Positions 16,942-26,136 are shown, counted from the first letter of the stretch. The stretch is 64,000 bases of DNA from Flavobacteriales bacterium (GCA_022447625.1 JAKVAX010000004.1:62001-126000); one strand, 5' to 3'. Program-made: numbers and translations. Notes: generated by a model not told the origin, from the sequence alone.

Positions 16942-17693
16942 AAAGAAGGATTATTCCCTGCTTAGATATTGATCAAGGTAGGGTCGTCAAAGGAGTCAAC
17001 TTCAAGGGGATTCGTGAGGTAGGTGATCATATTGAGCTCGCTAAACGCTATGAGAATGAAGGTGCAGATGAATTGGTCTTCTTGGACATTTCAGCGACAG
17101 TTGAACGCAGGAAAACGCGTACACAGTTGGTTAATCGTGTGGCCAAAGAGTTGAGTATTCCCTTCACCGTTGGTGGTGGAATTGCAACGGTAAATGAAGC
17201 CAAGGAAGTCATTGATAATGGCGCTGATAAAGTAGGTGTGAATTCTGCTGCTGTGCGCAACCCGCTCTTGGTGACGCAAATTGCTGAACGCCTTGGGGCG
17301 CAATGCGTGGTGTTGAGCCTCGACATTGCAGAGACGAATTCGGGCTACCGTCTTGCGGTGAAAGGAGGGAGGGAGCTTACCAATATTGATGCGCTTGAGT
17401 TTATCGCTAACGCGGAATCGTTAGGTGCTGGAGAGTTACTACTGACCAGTATTGGAAAAGACGGTACTCGTTCAGGATTTGATATCAAACTACTGCGAGA
17501 AGCAGGGGTGCGAACCAAGCTTCCCATCATTGCTTCAGGAGGGGCAGGAGTTATTGAACACTTTACCGAAGTCTACCAACAAACCAAGGTCACCGCAGCG
17601 CTCGCGGCAAGTATTTTCCACAACCAAGAGATCTCGATTAACCAATTGAAAGAATCATGCAAGAGACAAGATATTCCAGTACGCTCACTGTAG
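16935..17693 (+). CDS. hisF: Imidazole glycerol phosphate synthase, cyclase subunit
   Basis: 252 residues, barrel enzyme that uses ammonia from HisH to convert PRFAR to IGP and AICAR. Catalytic Asp11 sits in RIIPCLDIDQGRVVKG and the second Asp in VVLSLDIAET; phosphate-binding motifs VGGGIATV and ASGGAGVIEHF are present. Overlaps hisA by 7 nt and hisIE by 37 nt. Has an exact dispersed 13-mer at 17405-17417, encoding IANAES. Confidence 0.95.
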   Translation: MLKRRIIPCLDIDQGRVVKGVNFKGIREVGDHIELAKRYENEGADELVFLDISATVERRKTRTQLVNRVAKELSIPFTVGGGIATVNEAKEVIDNGADKVGVNSAAVRNPLLVTQIAERLGAQCVVLSLDIAETNSGYRLAVKGGRELTNIDALEFIANAESLGAGELLLTSIGKDGTRSGFDIKLLREAGVRTKLPIIASGGAGVIEHFTEVYQQTKVTAALAASIFHNQEISINQLKESCKRQDIPVRSL

Positions 17694-18271
17694 ATTGGGC
17701 GAAAATGGATGGACTCGTTCCGGCCATCATCCAAGACGCAACCACCAAAGACATTCTGATGCAAGGCTACATGAATGAAGCTGCTTTGGATCAAACGTTA
17801 GAAACTGAAAAGGTCACCTTCTTCAGTAGATCAAAGCAACGTCTTTGGACCAAGGGAGAGACCACCGGAAACTACTTGCGCTTAGTTTCGATCAAATCTG
17901 ATTGTGATCATGATTCCTTGATCATTCAAGTGAATCCAGTCGGGCCAGTTTGCCATACAGGTAGTGACACCTGTTTTGGAAATCGAACAGCGAAGGGCTT
18001 CGTATATCGGCTTCAGGAAATACAAGGCAAAAGAGTAGACTCCAATGCAGAAGGTTCATACACCCGCGCTCTTTGGGATAAAGGTATGAACAAAGTTGCT
18101 CAGAAAGTAGGGGAGGAAGCCGTTGAGTTAGTCATTGAGGCGAAAGATGAAGACTTGGATTTGTTTGAGAACGAAGCTGCGGATTTACTCTATCACTACT
18201 TGCTCTTACTCAGGAAGAAAGGCTCAAGTCTTGAACGCATAGAAGAGATTCTACTTGAGCGATCGCGTTAA
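17657..18271 (+). CDS. hisIE: Bifunctional phosphoribosyl-AMP cyclohydrolase / phosphoribosyl-ATP pyrophosphatase
   Basis: 204 residues joining HisI (N-terminal, steps 3) and HisE (C-terminal, step 2). The cyclohydrolase half shows GLVPAIIQDATTKDILMQGY and the metal region SDCDHDSLI...VCHTGSDTCF; the pyrophosphatase half shows KVGEEAVELVIEAKD with its acidic residues. The chosen start keeps the WAKMDGLVPAII stretch that aligns with the usual N-terminus. Last gene of the his unit; no intrinsic terminator is visible before the next gene 10 bp on. Confidence 0.94.
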   Translation: MQETRYSSTLTVDWAKMDGLVPAIIQDATTKDILMQGYMNEAALDQTLETEKVTFFSRSKQRLWTKGETTGNYLRLVSIKSDCDHDSLIIQVNPVGPVCHTGSDTCFGNRTAKGFVYRLQEIQGKRVDSNAEGSYTRALWDKGMNKVAQKVGEEAVELVIEAKDEDLDLFENEAADLLYHYLLLLRKKGSSLERIEEILLERSR

Positions 18272-18280
18272 AGGCATTGT

Positions 18281-18904
18281 TTGGTGTGCGTTTGCTCAGT
18301 ACTTTGCGACGTGCTGTGGCTTAAGCGTCTGATCGTCTATATCATGTACATCTTGTTGATGTTCTATCTGTTCTTCTATGGAACAGGGAACACCTTTGTG
18401 ATGTACGCGACGATGATCCTTGAGCTGATCATGATTTTTGGGGTATATGCTCTATTCAAAATCGTTAGATGGCACGGTCTTCATGTGGTTGATGTGATAC
18501 TAACTGGCTTAATGACAGTGATTTTCATAATCACATTTTATACCCTGGGCTATGTCCTTTCAGGGATGTTCCACTCTTATGAGTCATACGATGTAGAAAT
18601 AAGGAGATTTGCTCCATTAATCGAATGCAAACAGGAGTTGCTGATGATTGGTGGGTTCTTATTCGTTGCCTACGTCATTGAAACCGTCACGTTCTTTAAT
18701 CGCGATGATACATTTGAACGTGTAAATCAGATTTTGATGGATCAAAACCTGAAGCTCTACGCAGTATTTGTAGGAGGGTTGATCTTCGCTTTTATCGGAT
18801 TAGCAACCAGTATCGAAGTATACATCGCTCTGACTATAGCGTTGCGTATCCTTTTTGAGTCGAAGGTCTCAGGAAAATGGGTGAAATGGAACCCTAATGT
18901 TTAA
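18281..18904 (+). CDS. Uncharacterised integral membrane protein
   Basis: About 187-207 residues and not recognised. Five hydrophobic segments are visible, roughly at residues 12-35, 38-60, 70-95, 123-140 and 160-190, with a short polar loop containing HSYESYDVEIRR between the third and fourth. The start is unsure: TTG 18281 and GTG 18284 read through a Cys-rich stretch, whereas ATG 18344 gives MYILLMFYLFF and a cleaner first helix. It begins 10 nt after hisIE and could be carried on the his transcript. It converges with the MtfA-like gene, overlapping by 11 nt. Confidence 0.6.
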   Translation: MVCVCSVLCDVLWLKRLIVYIMYILLMFYLFFYGTGNTFVMYATMILELIMIFGVYALFKIVRWHGLHVVDVILTGLMTVIFIITFYTLGYVLSGMFHSYESYDVEIRRFAPLIECKQELLMIGGFLFVAYVIETVTFFNRDDTFERVNQILMDQNLKLYAVFVGGLIFAFIGLATSIEVYIALTIALRILFESKVSGKWVKWNPNV

Positions 18905-19670
18905 TGAATGCCTCTTCCAGCGCCTTGTACAATTCAGGGTGCTTCTTCTTCATGCGTTCAGGGTTCTCGAAGAAGTACTCACTTACCACCGCAAGGAATT
19001 CGGTTTGTGAAGTGGCCCCATAAGGGTCAATATCTGAGCGCTTTTTGAAGATCTCCTTTGTCTTATCCTGAACAAGAATCATCCACGGTGTGACAGCTGG
19101 CTGATCGATCAATACATCTGGAATACCGTCAATTGCACCGTCCCAACCATCAATTAAATGCACAAACTCATGAATGGCTGTGTTCTGCCCGTCGCGCGCG
19201 GAGCGGAATCCACCACGTAAACTTTGTTTGCTCAGAATCATCGTCCCGTTCATATACCCGGTGCCTACCATACCAGCGATGTTTCTTCCATGTCCTTCCA
19301 CTTGATGGTCTCTGGAAAAGGCGTTGGGATAGATGAGCACTTCGGTCAGATTGGGATACTTGCTTACCCCTAAACGAAAAACGGGGATGATCGCTGCTGC
19401 AGCAACCATCACCCGATCGATATCTTCAACTTGGGTTGAAACGCCTGTGATCTTGATATCGTCAAGAAACTCAAGCATCGAACGCTCAAAGCGTGTTTTC
19501 TCTTCCGCCGTTAGGCGAGTGTAAAATGAAATCTCATCATCGAGTATATCCCGCCATTCTGTTGGAAATGGTTTGTTGGACATCTTTTGTGCCTTCTTCT
19601 TTCGAGCAAAAAAGATGAATTGCCAGCCGATAAAGCCTAGCACCAATACTGCGATGACAACACCGACCAT
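18894..19670 (-). CDS. MtfA-like zinc peptidase
   Basis: 258 residues. An N-terminal membrane helix (VVIAVLVLGFIGWQFIFF) precedes an M90-family domain with the zinc motif HEFVH (in NTAIHEFVHLIDGWDG) and the family phrases ILIYPNAF-like and GTMILSKQSL. MtfA (Mlc titration factor A) is a soluble aminopeptidase in E. coli that sequesters Mlc; the membrane anchor here implies a different setting, so only the peptidase call is made. It starts on a TGATG junction with the FKBP gene upstream, indicating an operon yaaA-fkp-mtfA-like. Confidence 0.82.
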   Translation of the reverse strand: MVGVVIAVLVLGFIGWQFIFFARKKKAQKMSNKPFPTEWRDILDDEISFYTRLTAEEKTRFERSMLEFLDDIKITGVSTQVEDIDRVMVAAAAIIPVFRLGVSKYPNLTEVLIYPNAFSRDHQVEGHGRNIAGMVGTGYMNGTMILSKQSLRGGFRSARDGQNTAIHEFVHLIDGWDGAIDGIPDVLIDQPAVTPWMILVQDKTKEIFKKRSDIDPYGATSQTEFLAVVSEYFFENPERMKKKHPELYKALEEAFIKH

Positions 19671-20362
19671 CAGTCAGTTGGAATAACGTCAAGCAGCTCA
19701 ACAGTGAACACCAACGTGCTGTATGCTGGGATACGTCCACCAGGTCCTGGACGGCTTCCGTACCCTAGGTTGTAAGGGATGTAGAATTCAGTCTTTCCTC
19801 CCACTTTCATGGTTTGTAGTCCTTCTGTCCATCCTTTGATAACGCCATTCAAGAAGAACGAAGCAGGAGACCCTTTCTTGTAACTGCTATCGAAGATGCT
19901 TCCATCAATAAGACGCCCTTCGTAGTTCACGGTTACTTTGTCATTCGCATCTGGTGAAGCTCCTGTACCTTCCGTTACTACTTTGTATTGCAGTCCGCTT
20001 GGGGTTTCGATGACACCTTCGTTTAGCTTGTTCGCTTCAAGGTAAGCCAATCCTTCTGCTTTCTTTTTCTCTTCAACAGCCGCTTTAGCAGCGATCATTT
20101 CTTGACGAATGAAGTTCTCAGAAGCAGCGAGATCCATCAAAACGGTGCTGTCTGATTGGTCTTGCATTCCTTGCATGAAAACAGCAGGGTCAATGTCGTC
20201 AAGTCCTTGTTCTTGAAGGTTTTGAGAAATACTCACTCCAAGCGCGTAGCTTAATGAGTCTTTTTTCGTGTCGAGTGTAGCGCGACGTTCAACAACACCT
20301 TCGTTTGATTTACATCCTGCAATCAAGGCGATAGCTAGGATAGGAAGAATGATCTTTTTCAT
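19670..20362 (-). CDS. FKBP-type peptidyl-prolyl isomerase lipoprotein
   Basis: 230 residues. Lipoprotein signal with lipobox IAGC (Cys16), a FkpA-type helical dimerisation domain including AYALGVSISQNLQEQGLDD, and a C-terminal FKBP domain (LQYKVVTEGTGASP, VTVNYEGRLIDGSIFDSS, IPAYSTLVFTVELLDV). It acts in the envelope as a folding chaperone and prolyl isomerase. The first 4 nt overlap the yaaA stop and the last nt the peptidase start, so the three genes form one unit. Confidence 0.92.
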   Translation of the reverse strand: MKKIILPILAIALIAGCKSNEGVVERRATLDTKKDSLSYALGVSISQNLQEQGLDDIDPAVFMQGMQDQSDSTVLMDLAASENFIRQEMIAAKAAVEEKKKAEGLAYLEANKLNEGVIETPSGLQYKVVTEGTGASPDANDKVTVNYEGRLIDGSIFDSSYKKGSPASFFLNGVIKGWTEGLQTMKVGGKTEFYIPYNLGYGSRPGPGGRIPAYSTLVFTVELLDVIPTD

Positions 20363-21135
20363 GAGTTAACAACTTGGTCACGAGTGAAAACGAGTTCGTT
20401 TCCGCTTGAAAGCCTAGGATTAAAACTATATCCCATCCCGTCGAAGGCTTTCAACTCTTCAGGATCGGTCAAATGGTTGCGCACGATAAAACGAGTCATC
20501 GCACCGCGCGCGTGCTTAGCGTAGGTCATCAGTGATTTGTATTCACTTCCTTTCAAATCGCGGAAATGGCACGTGATCACTTCACGATTCAATTTCTTCT
20601 GGTCTACTGCCTTGAAGTATTCGTTACTCGCAAGATTGATCAGCGGACCTTGATCTTCGTGATTGTTGAGCCATTCTGTGACTATATCACTCCAGTAAGC
20701 GTAGAGGTTTTTGATCTTCGCAGAAACCTCCCAACGCGTTCCCATTTCGAGGCGATAAGGTTGGATGAGGTCTAGTGGACGAAGAATACCGTATAATCCA
20801 CTTAGAATGCACATATGCTGTTGTGCAAATTCGAATTCTGTTTCGGTCATTGTTTGAGCATTCAAACCACGATAAACTTCTCCCGTAAAGGCAAGCATAG
20901 CTTGTCGAGAATTTCCAGCGTGGAACGGTAGGCTCCATTCCTGGAAGCGGGCTTTGTTCAAGGCCGTGATTTCTGAATTGGCGTTATACATGGTCTGCAA
21001 ACGCTTCGCTGAAATGCGTTTGAGCTTATTGACTAAGAATGCTGACTCGTCCTGAAAGAGCGGTTGACTTGCGCTCATGGTAGGCAGGTCAGATTCAAAA
21101 TCTAGTGTCTTTGCTGGGGAAAGAATAACAAGCAT
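20359..21135 (-). CDS. yaaA: Peroxide stress protein YaaA
   Basis: 258 residues, UPF0246/DUF328 family; in E. coli YaaA limits free iron and oxidative damage. Canonical start MLVILSPAKTLDFES, the NARFQEW and GLYGILRPLDLIQPYRLEMGT segments and the C-terminal KHARGAMTRFIV and GYSFNP motifs are all present. The 40 bp before its ATG encode, in frame, a second copy of the N-terminal peptide VILSPAK, apparently a relic duplication. First gene of yaaA-fkp-mtfA-like; upstream gene cvfB ends 40 bp away. Confidence 0.93.
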   Translation of the reverse strand: MLVILSPAKTLDFESDLPTMSASQPLFQDESAFLVNKLKRISAKRLQTMYNANSEITALNKARFQEWSLPFHAGNSRQAMLAFTGEVYRGLNAQTMTETEFEFAQQHMCILSGLYGILRPLDLIQPYRLEMGTRWEVSAKIKNLYAYWSDIVTEWLNNHEDQGPLINLASNEYFKAVDQKKLNREVITCHFRDLKGSEYKSLMTYAKHARGAMTRFIVRNHLTDPEELKAFDGMGYSFNPRLSSGNELVFTRDQVVNS

Positions 21136-21175
21136 GTCAGTATCTGATTTTTTGGCTGGGGATAAAATTACGAAC

Positions 21176-22009
21176 TCACTTCGCTCGATTCAATTTGATC
21201 CCCCTTGGAGTGATGGTGATCTTCTCTTCTTTATACAATTTCCCAACGGCTTGCTTGAAGGTTGTCTTGCTCATGCGTAGACGAAGATTGATTTCCTCCG
21301 CCGGAGTGTTGTCCGTAAGTCTGATATAGCCTCTGTGTACTTCGAGCATATCCATAATCTTCTTGGCAGCTTCTTCAACTTTCTCTCTTCCACTACCATA
21401 CATGGTGATGCGGAAGTTTCGGCCTTCGTTTTCACGGATGTACCCTACATAGGTGTCTCCACGTCGACATCCAGGGAGCATGTCGCTGTCATGAAGAAAG
21501 GCAATGTATTTCTGGTCAATCATGACTTTTCGTCCATTGTCTACTTTCTCAATGATGAAGAACTTCACTTTTTCACCCTGCTCATATGGTGGGTCATCTT
21601 GAGCTAAGCGATATATCTTACTGCTTCCAAGAAGACGTTCTTCCATTTCATCATAAATCATGGTGAGGTAGTAGCGATTTCCTGAACGCATCGGTTCAAG
21701 TTGCTGGTCTTCGAAGATTGGGAGATCGTCTTCCAATCCGACGTTAGCGAAACCAATTCCATTGGCTACATCTCCCACGCGTAAGAAGGCGATATCACCC
21801 ACTTTCACGGCCGGCATTTCTCGCGTGCATTTCCATTCACGTTGACGGTCGGTGTAGATGAACACTTCGACGATATCTCCAGGCTTTTCGCCAGCGTTGA
21901 TTTCGCGAAGCGGAAGCTCAATCGCACGACCGAAAGCATCTACGTAGGCCATGTTCCGCTCGATACGAGCAATGGGCAGATTGTATACAGATCCAGGGGT
22001 AACAAACAT
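21176..22009 (-). CDS. cvfB: S1-domain RNA-binding protein, CvfB family
   Basis: 277 residues. Successive OB/S1-type beta-barrels and a C-terminal winged-helix region (NTPAEEINLRLRMSKTTFKQ then KITITPRGIKL) match CvfB (YitL family), an RNA-binding regulator first described in staphylococci. The typical glycine-rich phrases GDIAFLRVGDVANGIGFANVG and GDTYVGYIRENEGRNF are visible. Divergent from the T9SS protein gene. A TACCTTTA -7-like box lies between them on this strand. Confidence 0.8.
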   Translation of the reverse strand: MFVTPGSVYNLPIARIERNMAYVDAFGRAIELPLREINAGEKPGDIVEVFIYTDRQREWKCTREMPAVKVGDIAFLRVGDVANGIGFANVGLEDDLPIFEDQQLEPMRSGNRYYLTMIYDEMEERLLGSSKIYRLAQDDPPYEQGEKVKFFIIEKVDNGRKVMIDQKYIAFLHDSDMLPGCRRGDTYVGYIRENEGRNFRITMYGSGREKVEEAAKKIMDMLEVHRGYIRLTDNTPAEEINLRLRMSKTTFKQAVGKLYKEEKITITPRGIKLNRAK

Positions 22010-22069
22010 AAGTGCGTAAAGGTACCGAATTCCAATGTGCGCTTAACAACTGAAATCACCGGCTATTCT

Positions 22070-22077
22070 TATATTTG
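22070..22077 (+). promoter_or_regulatory. -7 element TATATTTG for the 22102 secreted protein
   Basis: Perfect TAnnTTTG match 24 nt upstream of the ATG in the divergent gap; no clear TTG at the -33 position. Confidence 0.45.
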
Positions 22078-22101
22078 AGAAACCTGTAACCAAAACCAAC
22101 A

Positions 22102-23973
22102 ATGAGAGCTATCCTTTCCGCCGGACTATTTGTACTTTACGTCATTCTAAGCGTTCAAAATGTATCAGCCCAATGTGAAGAGGGCGAAGTAGAAATCTCC
22201 ATGAACGTCTATACGGATGCTTGGGGGTACGAAATCTATTGGGAAGTATACCCGGAAGGAAGCACATGCGGAGAAGGAACAGTCATCTCAGGAGGTAATC
22301 TAGACCAAGTGGGTTGTACCGGAAGCGGAGAACAAGATGCTACCGGTGGCAATGGGTATCCCAGCAATTCTGTCATTGAAGTGGAGGGTTTCTGTGTGCC
22401 AATTGGTGAACCGCTCACACTTCAGTTCATCGATGATTGGGGAGACGGAGGGGCGACCTTCGAATTGTTCTATAATGATCAATTGGTAGGGTTTTATGTT
22501 GGTCAGGGTAGCGCAACTTCATGGACCTTCAATCCTGGGATAACCAATATTCCTTTATACGATGAACCATGCAACGCAGAAGAAGTAACAGTAGATGGAG
22601 CTGTGGTTATTATGGATAACACGGATGCCATTGCTTCATTGAATGAGGTAACACCAGGAGGAGGCAATTGCGCACTCCAAGGTATTTGGTGTGAAGGCGG
22701 AGTTTCCAACTCAGTGTGGGCAAGCTTCGTGGCTCCAGAATCAGGTTCTGTATACGTTTCAACCTGTGTAGAAGAGACCTTATTTGATACTCAGATTGCG
22801 CTATGGTCAGGAGATGATTGTGGTGATCAAACCACTTTTGAGCTCATCTCAGCGAACGATGATATTCTTGGCGGTTGTGGTCCAGGTGCATTCTTTGCAA
22901 GCGGCATGTTTGCTGGATGTTTGAATCCAGGAGAGACTTACTATATCCAAGTAGATGGATGGAATGGGGCTGTTGGCCAAGTAGGGGTTGAAGTCACTTC
23001 TTCTGATGCAGAAGTTGAACTCTTGGCTTTTGTCAATGATAACCCTTGTCCGGTGGATAAAGGTGAAGATGGAAGCGGAAGCATCTTGCCATATTTCGTT
23101 GGATATGGTTCGAATTACGTTGCGCTATGGAGTGGTCCGGGAGGATTCACTTCTTCAGAGCCCTTCGTGACAGGTTTGGACGCAGGTGAATATTCGGTAA
23201 CGATTATCACTGATTGTGGAGATATTTTCGAAGAGACATGGACAATTTCAAATCCAGACGCACTGTCGATTGCGCTGTCGATTGACGCACCAGATTGTCC
23301 GCTTTCTTTCAACGGAAGCGCGCTTCCCACAGTGAACGGTGGAACAGGCGGATATACCTACGAGTGGTTCGGGCCAGACGATTACACTTTCGAAGGCGCC
23401 GAGCCAACAAACCTCGGTGAAGGCGAGTATGAGCTCGTGGTTACTGACGACAATGGATGTACGATTAGTCAAACAATCAACCTTGAAAGCACCAACGAGA
23501 TTGACCTTGATCTTGGTCCAGATTTAACCATCTGTTTAGAAGAAACGGAAGTGGTTTTCGGACCAGTAGGTTATGATTACTTGTGGCAAGACGGAAGCAT
23601 TAACCAGTTCTATGAAATCAACGGTGAAGAGCTAGGTGAAGGGACCTTCTCGTTCATCCTCAACGTTTCTAACGAAGAAGGATGTGACGCCACTGATGCG
23701 GTTCAAGTGACGGTTGAGAATTGCAGCTCGGTAGGAGAGAATGCCTTTAGTGACCTTTCAGTTTATCCAATTCCTGCTCAAGATGTCTTGAATATCGCTA
23801 ACGCGGAATCGGACATGACTTTTGAACTACTAGATACCGAAGGAAGAATCGTTTCCCAAGGCGTGCTAAATGGTAAAGGAACAATCGACGTGCAGCCGTT
23901 CAGCAGAGGGGCATACGTACTACGCCTAATGACTAACGGTCAGGTGGCTGTTGTTCGTGTACAGTTGCATTAA
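22102..23973 (+). CDS. Secreted adhesin-like protein with T9SS sorting domain
   Basis: 623 residues. Signal peptide to NVSA-Q near residue 24; a first module (25-150) resembling the ISWEV/FTIxDxYGDG domains of Bacteroidota surface proteins; a pre-peptidase-like beta module (about 155-305) with SNSVWASFVAP and GETYYIQVDGW; SprB/Ig-like repeats (about 305-480) including GGTGGYTYEWFGPDD; and a Por-type C-terminal domain from about 548 (LSVYPIPAQDV) to the end. Predicted to be secreted by T9SS and held at the surface. No catalytic domain is seen. Exact dispersed 13-mer at 23796-23808. Confidence 0.82.
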   Translation: MRAILSAGLFVLYVILSVQNVSAQCEEGEVEISMNVYTDAWGYEIYWEVYPEGSTCGEGTVISGGNLDQVGCTGSGEQDATGGNGYPSNSVIEVEGFCVPIGEPLTLQFIDDWGDGGATFELFYNDQLVGFYVGQGSATSWTFNPGITNIPLYDEPCNAEEVTVDGAVVIMDNTDAIASLNEVTPGGGNCALQGIWCEGGVSNSVWASFVAPESGSVYVSTCVEETLFDTQIALWSGDDCGDQTTFELISANDDILGGCGPGAFFASGMFAGCLNPGETYYIQVDGWNGAVGQVGVEVTSSDAEVELLAFVNDNPCPVDKGEDGSGSILPYFVGYGSNYVALWSGPGGFTSSEPFVTGLDAGEYSVTIITDCGDIFEETWTISNPDALSIALSIDAPDCPLSFNGSALPTVNGGTGGYTYEWFGPDDYTFEGAEPTNLGEGEYELVVTDDNGCTISQTINLESTNEIDLDLGPDLTICLEETEVVFGPVGYDYLWQDGSINQFYEINGEELGEGTFSFILNVSNEEGCDATDAVQVTVENCSSVGENAFSDLSVYPIPAQDVLNIANAESDMTFELLDTEGRIVSQGVLNGKGTIDVQPFSRGAYVLRLMTNGQVAVVRVQLH

Positions 23974-24987
23974 TTAGCTTCTCAAGGCAGCTTCAATTCC
24001 TACCATATCTTGGGGTGTAATGTCACGGTGGTAAACGAAACGAATCTTTGAAGGACCAAATGGCATTGATCGAATGCCCTTCTGTTCAAGCAAATGACAA
24101 CGTTGTTCGGCACTTCCTTCTTCGATCAAGTCGAAGATAACGATGTTGGTGTGCACCGGCATTACTGACTTTACCCATGATTGTTCTTCAAGAATTGAAG
24201 CCGTTTTGCGCGCTTTGTCGTGGTCTTCACGTAAGAGCGGTGCATGATGCTCGAGAGCATGCAATCCTGCTGCTGCCAAGATGCCGACTTGTCTCATTCC
24301 TCCACCGAGTGCTTTACGTGTTCGGTGCGCTTCTTGAATGAATGATTTGCTTCCTAATAGAACGGATCCTCCGGGTGTACCCAGCCCTTTAGAAAGACAC
24401 ACGCTAATGCTGTCGAAATGTTTTCCGTACGAAGAAACAAGCGTGTTGTTTTCAGCCAGCGCGTTGAACACTCGCGCACCGTCAAGGTGAAATGCGAGCC
24501 CTTGCACTTTCGCAAAAGTCGATAGCTTCTTGATCTCTTCAACGTCATAGATGGCTCCACCACCTTTATTGCATGTGTCTTCGATTGAGATTAAGCTGGT
24601 GCGAGCGTAGTGGCTATCACTAGGGTTCACTTCTCCTTTGATCTGATCAACCGTAAAACGACCACGATCGCCGTTTACGAGTCTTACACTTGCTCCAGAG
24701 TTTCGGGCGATGCCTCCACCTTCATAATTGTAGATATGTGAAAGTCGATCACAGATAACCTCATCGCCCGGACGCGTATGCACATTGATAGCGATTTGGT
24801 TCGTCATGGTTCCACTCGGACAAAACAATCCGGCTTCTTGGCTGAACATATCTGCAAGACGCTCCTGCAGTTCATTCACTGTGGGATCTTCCGCAAATAC
24901 ATCATCACCAACTTCGGCGCTAGCCATGGCGTTGATCATTGCTTTATCTGGCTTAGTTACCGTATCACTCCGTAGATCGAACATCAT
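23974..24987 (-). CDS. ltaE: Low-specificity L-threonine aldolase
   Basis: 337 residues, PLP enzyme that splits L-threonine (and allo-threonine) to glycine and acetaldehyde. Motifs: DLRSDTVTKPDKAMINAM at the N-terminus, DDVFAEDPTVNELQ, GTMTNQIAINVHTRPGDEVI, HLDGARVFNAL and SVCLSKGLGTPGGSVLLG with the Schiff-base Lys. Start at 24987 (or 24984) because the frame upstream to 25146 overlaps the divergent DnaJ gene and its promoter region. A TACTTTTG -7 box lies at 25009-25016. Confidence 0.93.
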   Translation of the reverse strand: MMFDLRSDTVTKPDKAMINAMASAEVGDDVFAEDPTVNELQERLADMFSQEAGLFCPSGTMTNQIAINVHTRPGDEVICDRLSHIYNYEGGGIARNSGASVRLVNGDRGRFTVDQIKGEVNPSDSHYARTSLISIEDTCNKGGGAIYDVEEIKKLSTFAKVQGLAFHLDGARVFNALAENNTLVSSYGKHFDSISVCLSKGLGTPGGSVLLGSKSFIQEAHRTRKALGGGMRQVGILAAAGLHALEHHAPLLREDHDKARKTASILEEQSWVKSVMPVHTNIVIFDLIEEGSAEQRCHLLEQKGIRSMPFGPSKIRFVYHRDITPQDMVGIEAALRS

Positions 24988-25008
24988 TTCAATATCTTTA
25001 GCGAGCGA

Positions 25009-25016
25009 CAAAAGTA
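25009..25016 (-). promoter_or_regulatory. -7 element TACTTTTG for ltaE
   Basis: Perfect TAnnTTTG match 21 nt upstream of the ltaE ATG at 24987; it supports the short start over the longer open frame. Confidence 0.5.
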
Positions 25017-25053
25017 AGGCATTCAGAGCCTCTTTGTTTGAATTGCAAAGTTG

Positions 25054-25614
25054 ATGACCGATTATTTTCAAATTCTGGAGCTGAAGCCGGGAGCCTCTAC
25101 TGATGAGATCAAGAAGGCTTATCGCCGGTTGGCAAAGGTTCATCATCCTGATCGAGCCGGCGGAAATGCTGATCCGAAGACATTCATCGCTATCAATGAA
25201 GCCTATGAGTTCTTGGTAGATGAAAAGAGGAGAGCTTTCTATGAAGCAAGAAAGGCCAAGACCATTTCACCTGAAGAACAGCGCCGCAGGGAAGAGGCCT
25301 ACCGTAATTGGGTAGAAAGGCAACAGCGGATGGCTCGAGAGCGGGCTGAAGTGAACGCATCAACTAGTTTTGATGACTTTATGGAGTCACCAATCTATCG
25401 CGCAGCGATGGTCATCAATCGGTTCTATAATTATGTCTTTTTAATTCTGGGTGTGTTTATGGTCATTACTCCAGTGTTCATTGTCTTAAGAGATGAAGAG
25501 AGACTCATAGAAGACCAAATCAGTCTAGGTACTATTCTTTTACCAGGTGTCATTGGAGCGCTCTTCACGTACGGAGTGTGGTTCTTTCTCTTCAAGAATA
25601 AAGCAGAATCTTGA
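25054..25614 (+). CDS. J-domain membrane protein
   Basis: 186 residues. Residues 2-65 are a J domain (DYFQILELKPGASTDEIKKAYR) with the HPD motif in KVHHPDRAG, which would stimulate a DnaK-type ATPase. A charged helical linker follows, then two hydrophobic segments (about 128-150 and 162-182) put the C-terminus in the inner membrane. There are no G/F or zinc-finger regions, so this is a type III J protein with an unknown client. ATG 25054 is preferred to TTG 25051. Divergent from ltaE. Confidence 0.85.
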   Translation: MTDYFQILELKPGASTDEIKKAYRRLAKVHHPDRAGGNADPKTFIAINEAYEFLVDEKRRAFYEARKAKTISPEEQRRREEAYRNWVERQQRMARERAEVNASTSFDDFMESPIYRAAMVINRFYNYVFLILGVFMVITPVFIVLRDEERLIEDQISLGTILLPGVIGALFTYGVWFFLFKNKAES

Positions 25615-25644
25615 TGTATCAGTCAAGGCGTGTGTCTTTGCATT

Positions 25645-26070
25645 ATGGATGATATCCGACAGGTTCTTTAATTTCAAATTGAACGCACCACGAAGTTGTC
25701 GAAAGTATACTCTCAGCGCGTAGTTGAGCAAGAGGAGGTAGACATGACTATTGAACAATGGATTCTGTTGAAGACTATTCACGAGAACCAACCGTCGTTA
25801 CAAAAGCAGATTGCAGAGAAAAGTATTAGAGACCTTGCGGCAATCACGAGAACGTTTGATTTGCTTGAGAAGAAGGGGGGAACACGACAACGAAGTGCAG
25901 TTAATCGATGTCAACACGATATGTATTTGACACAAGACGGAAAGCAGTTTATTGCTGAACACTTCCCTTTGGAACAAGATATGAGAGATTAGAGTAGGAA
26001 AGGCTTGTTCAATGAAGAGTTGAAAATCCTTCTGGAACTGCTGCGTAAAGTACAGTCCAACTTCGACTAG
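25645..26070 (+). pseudogene. MarR-family regulator with two in-frame stops
   Basis: A 142-codon frame interrupted by TAA at 25669-25671 (codon 9) and TAG at 25990-25992, ending at TAG 26068-26070. Reading through, it shows the MarR pattern: FQIERTTKLSKVYSQRVVEQ, then DMTIEQWILLKTI, the recognition region SIRDLAAITRTFDLLEKKGG, a wing ending DMYLTQDGKQFI, and the C-terminal dimer helix GLFNEELKILLELLRKVQ after the second stop. No frameshift is needed. Other genes here use all three stops normally, so I take this as gene death by nonsense mutations. A shortened product from TTG 25696 to 25992 would lack both dimerisation helices. Confidence 0.75.
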
Positions 26071-26136
26071 ACTATTTTTTTGCACATATACTTGAAATAT
26101 CAACAATCAATAAATCACTAAGATAAAAGTGTAACG

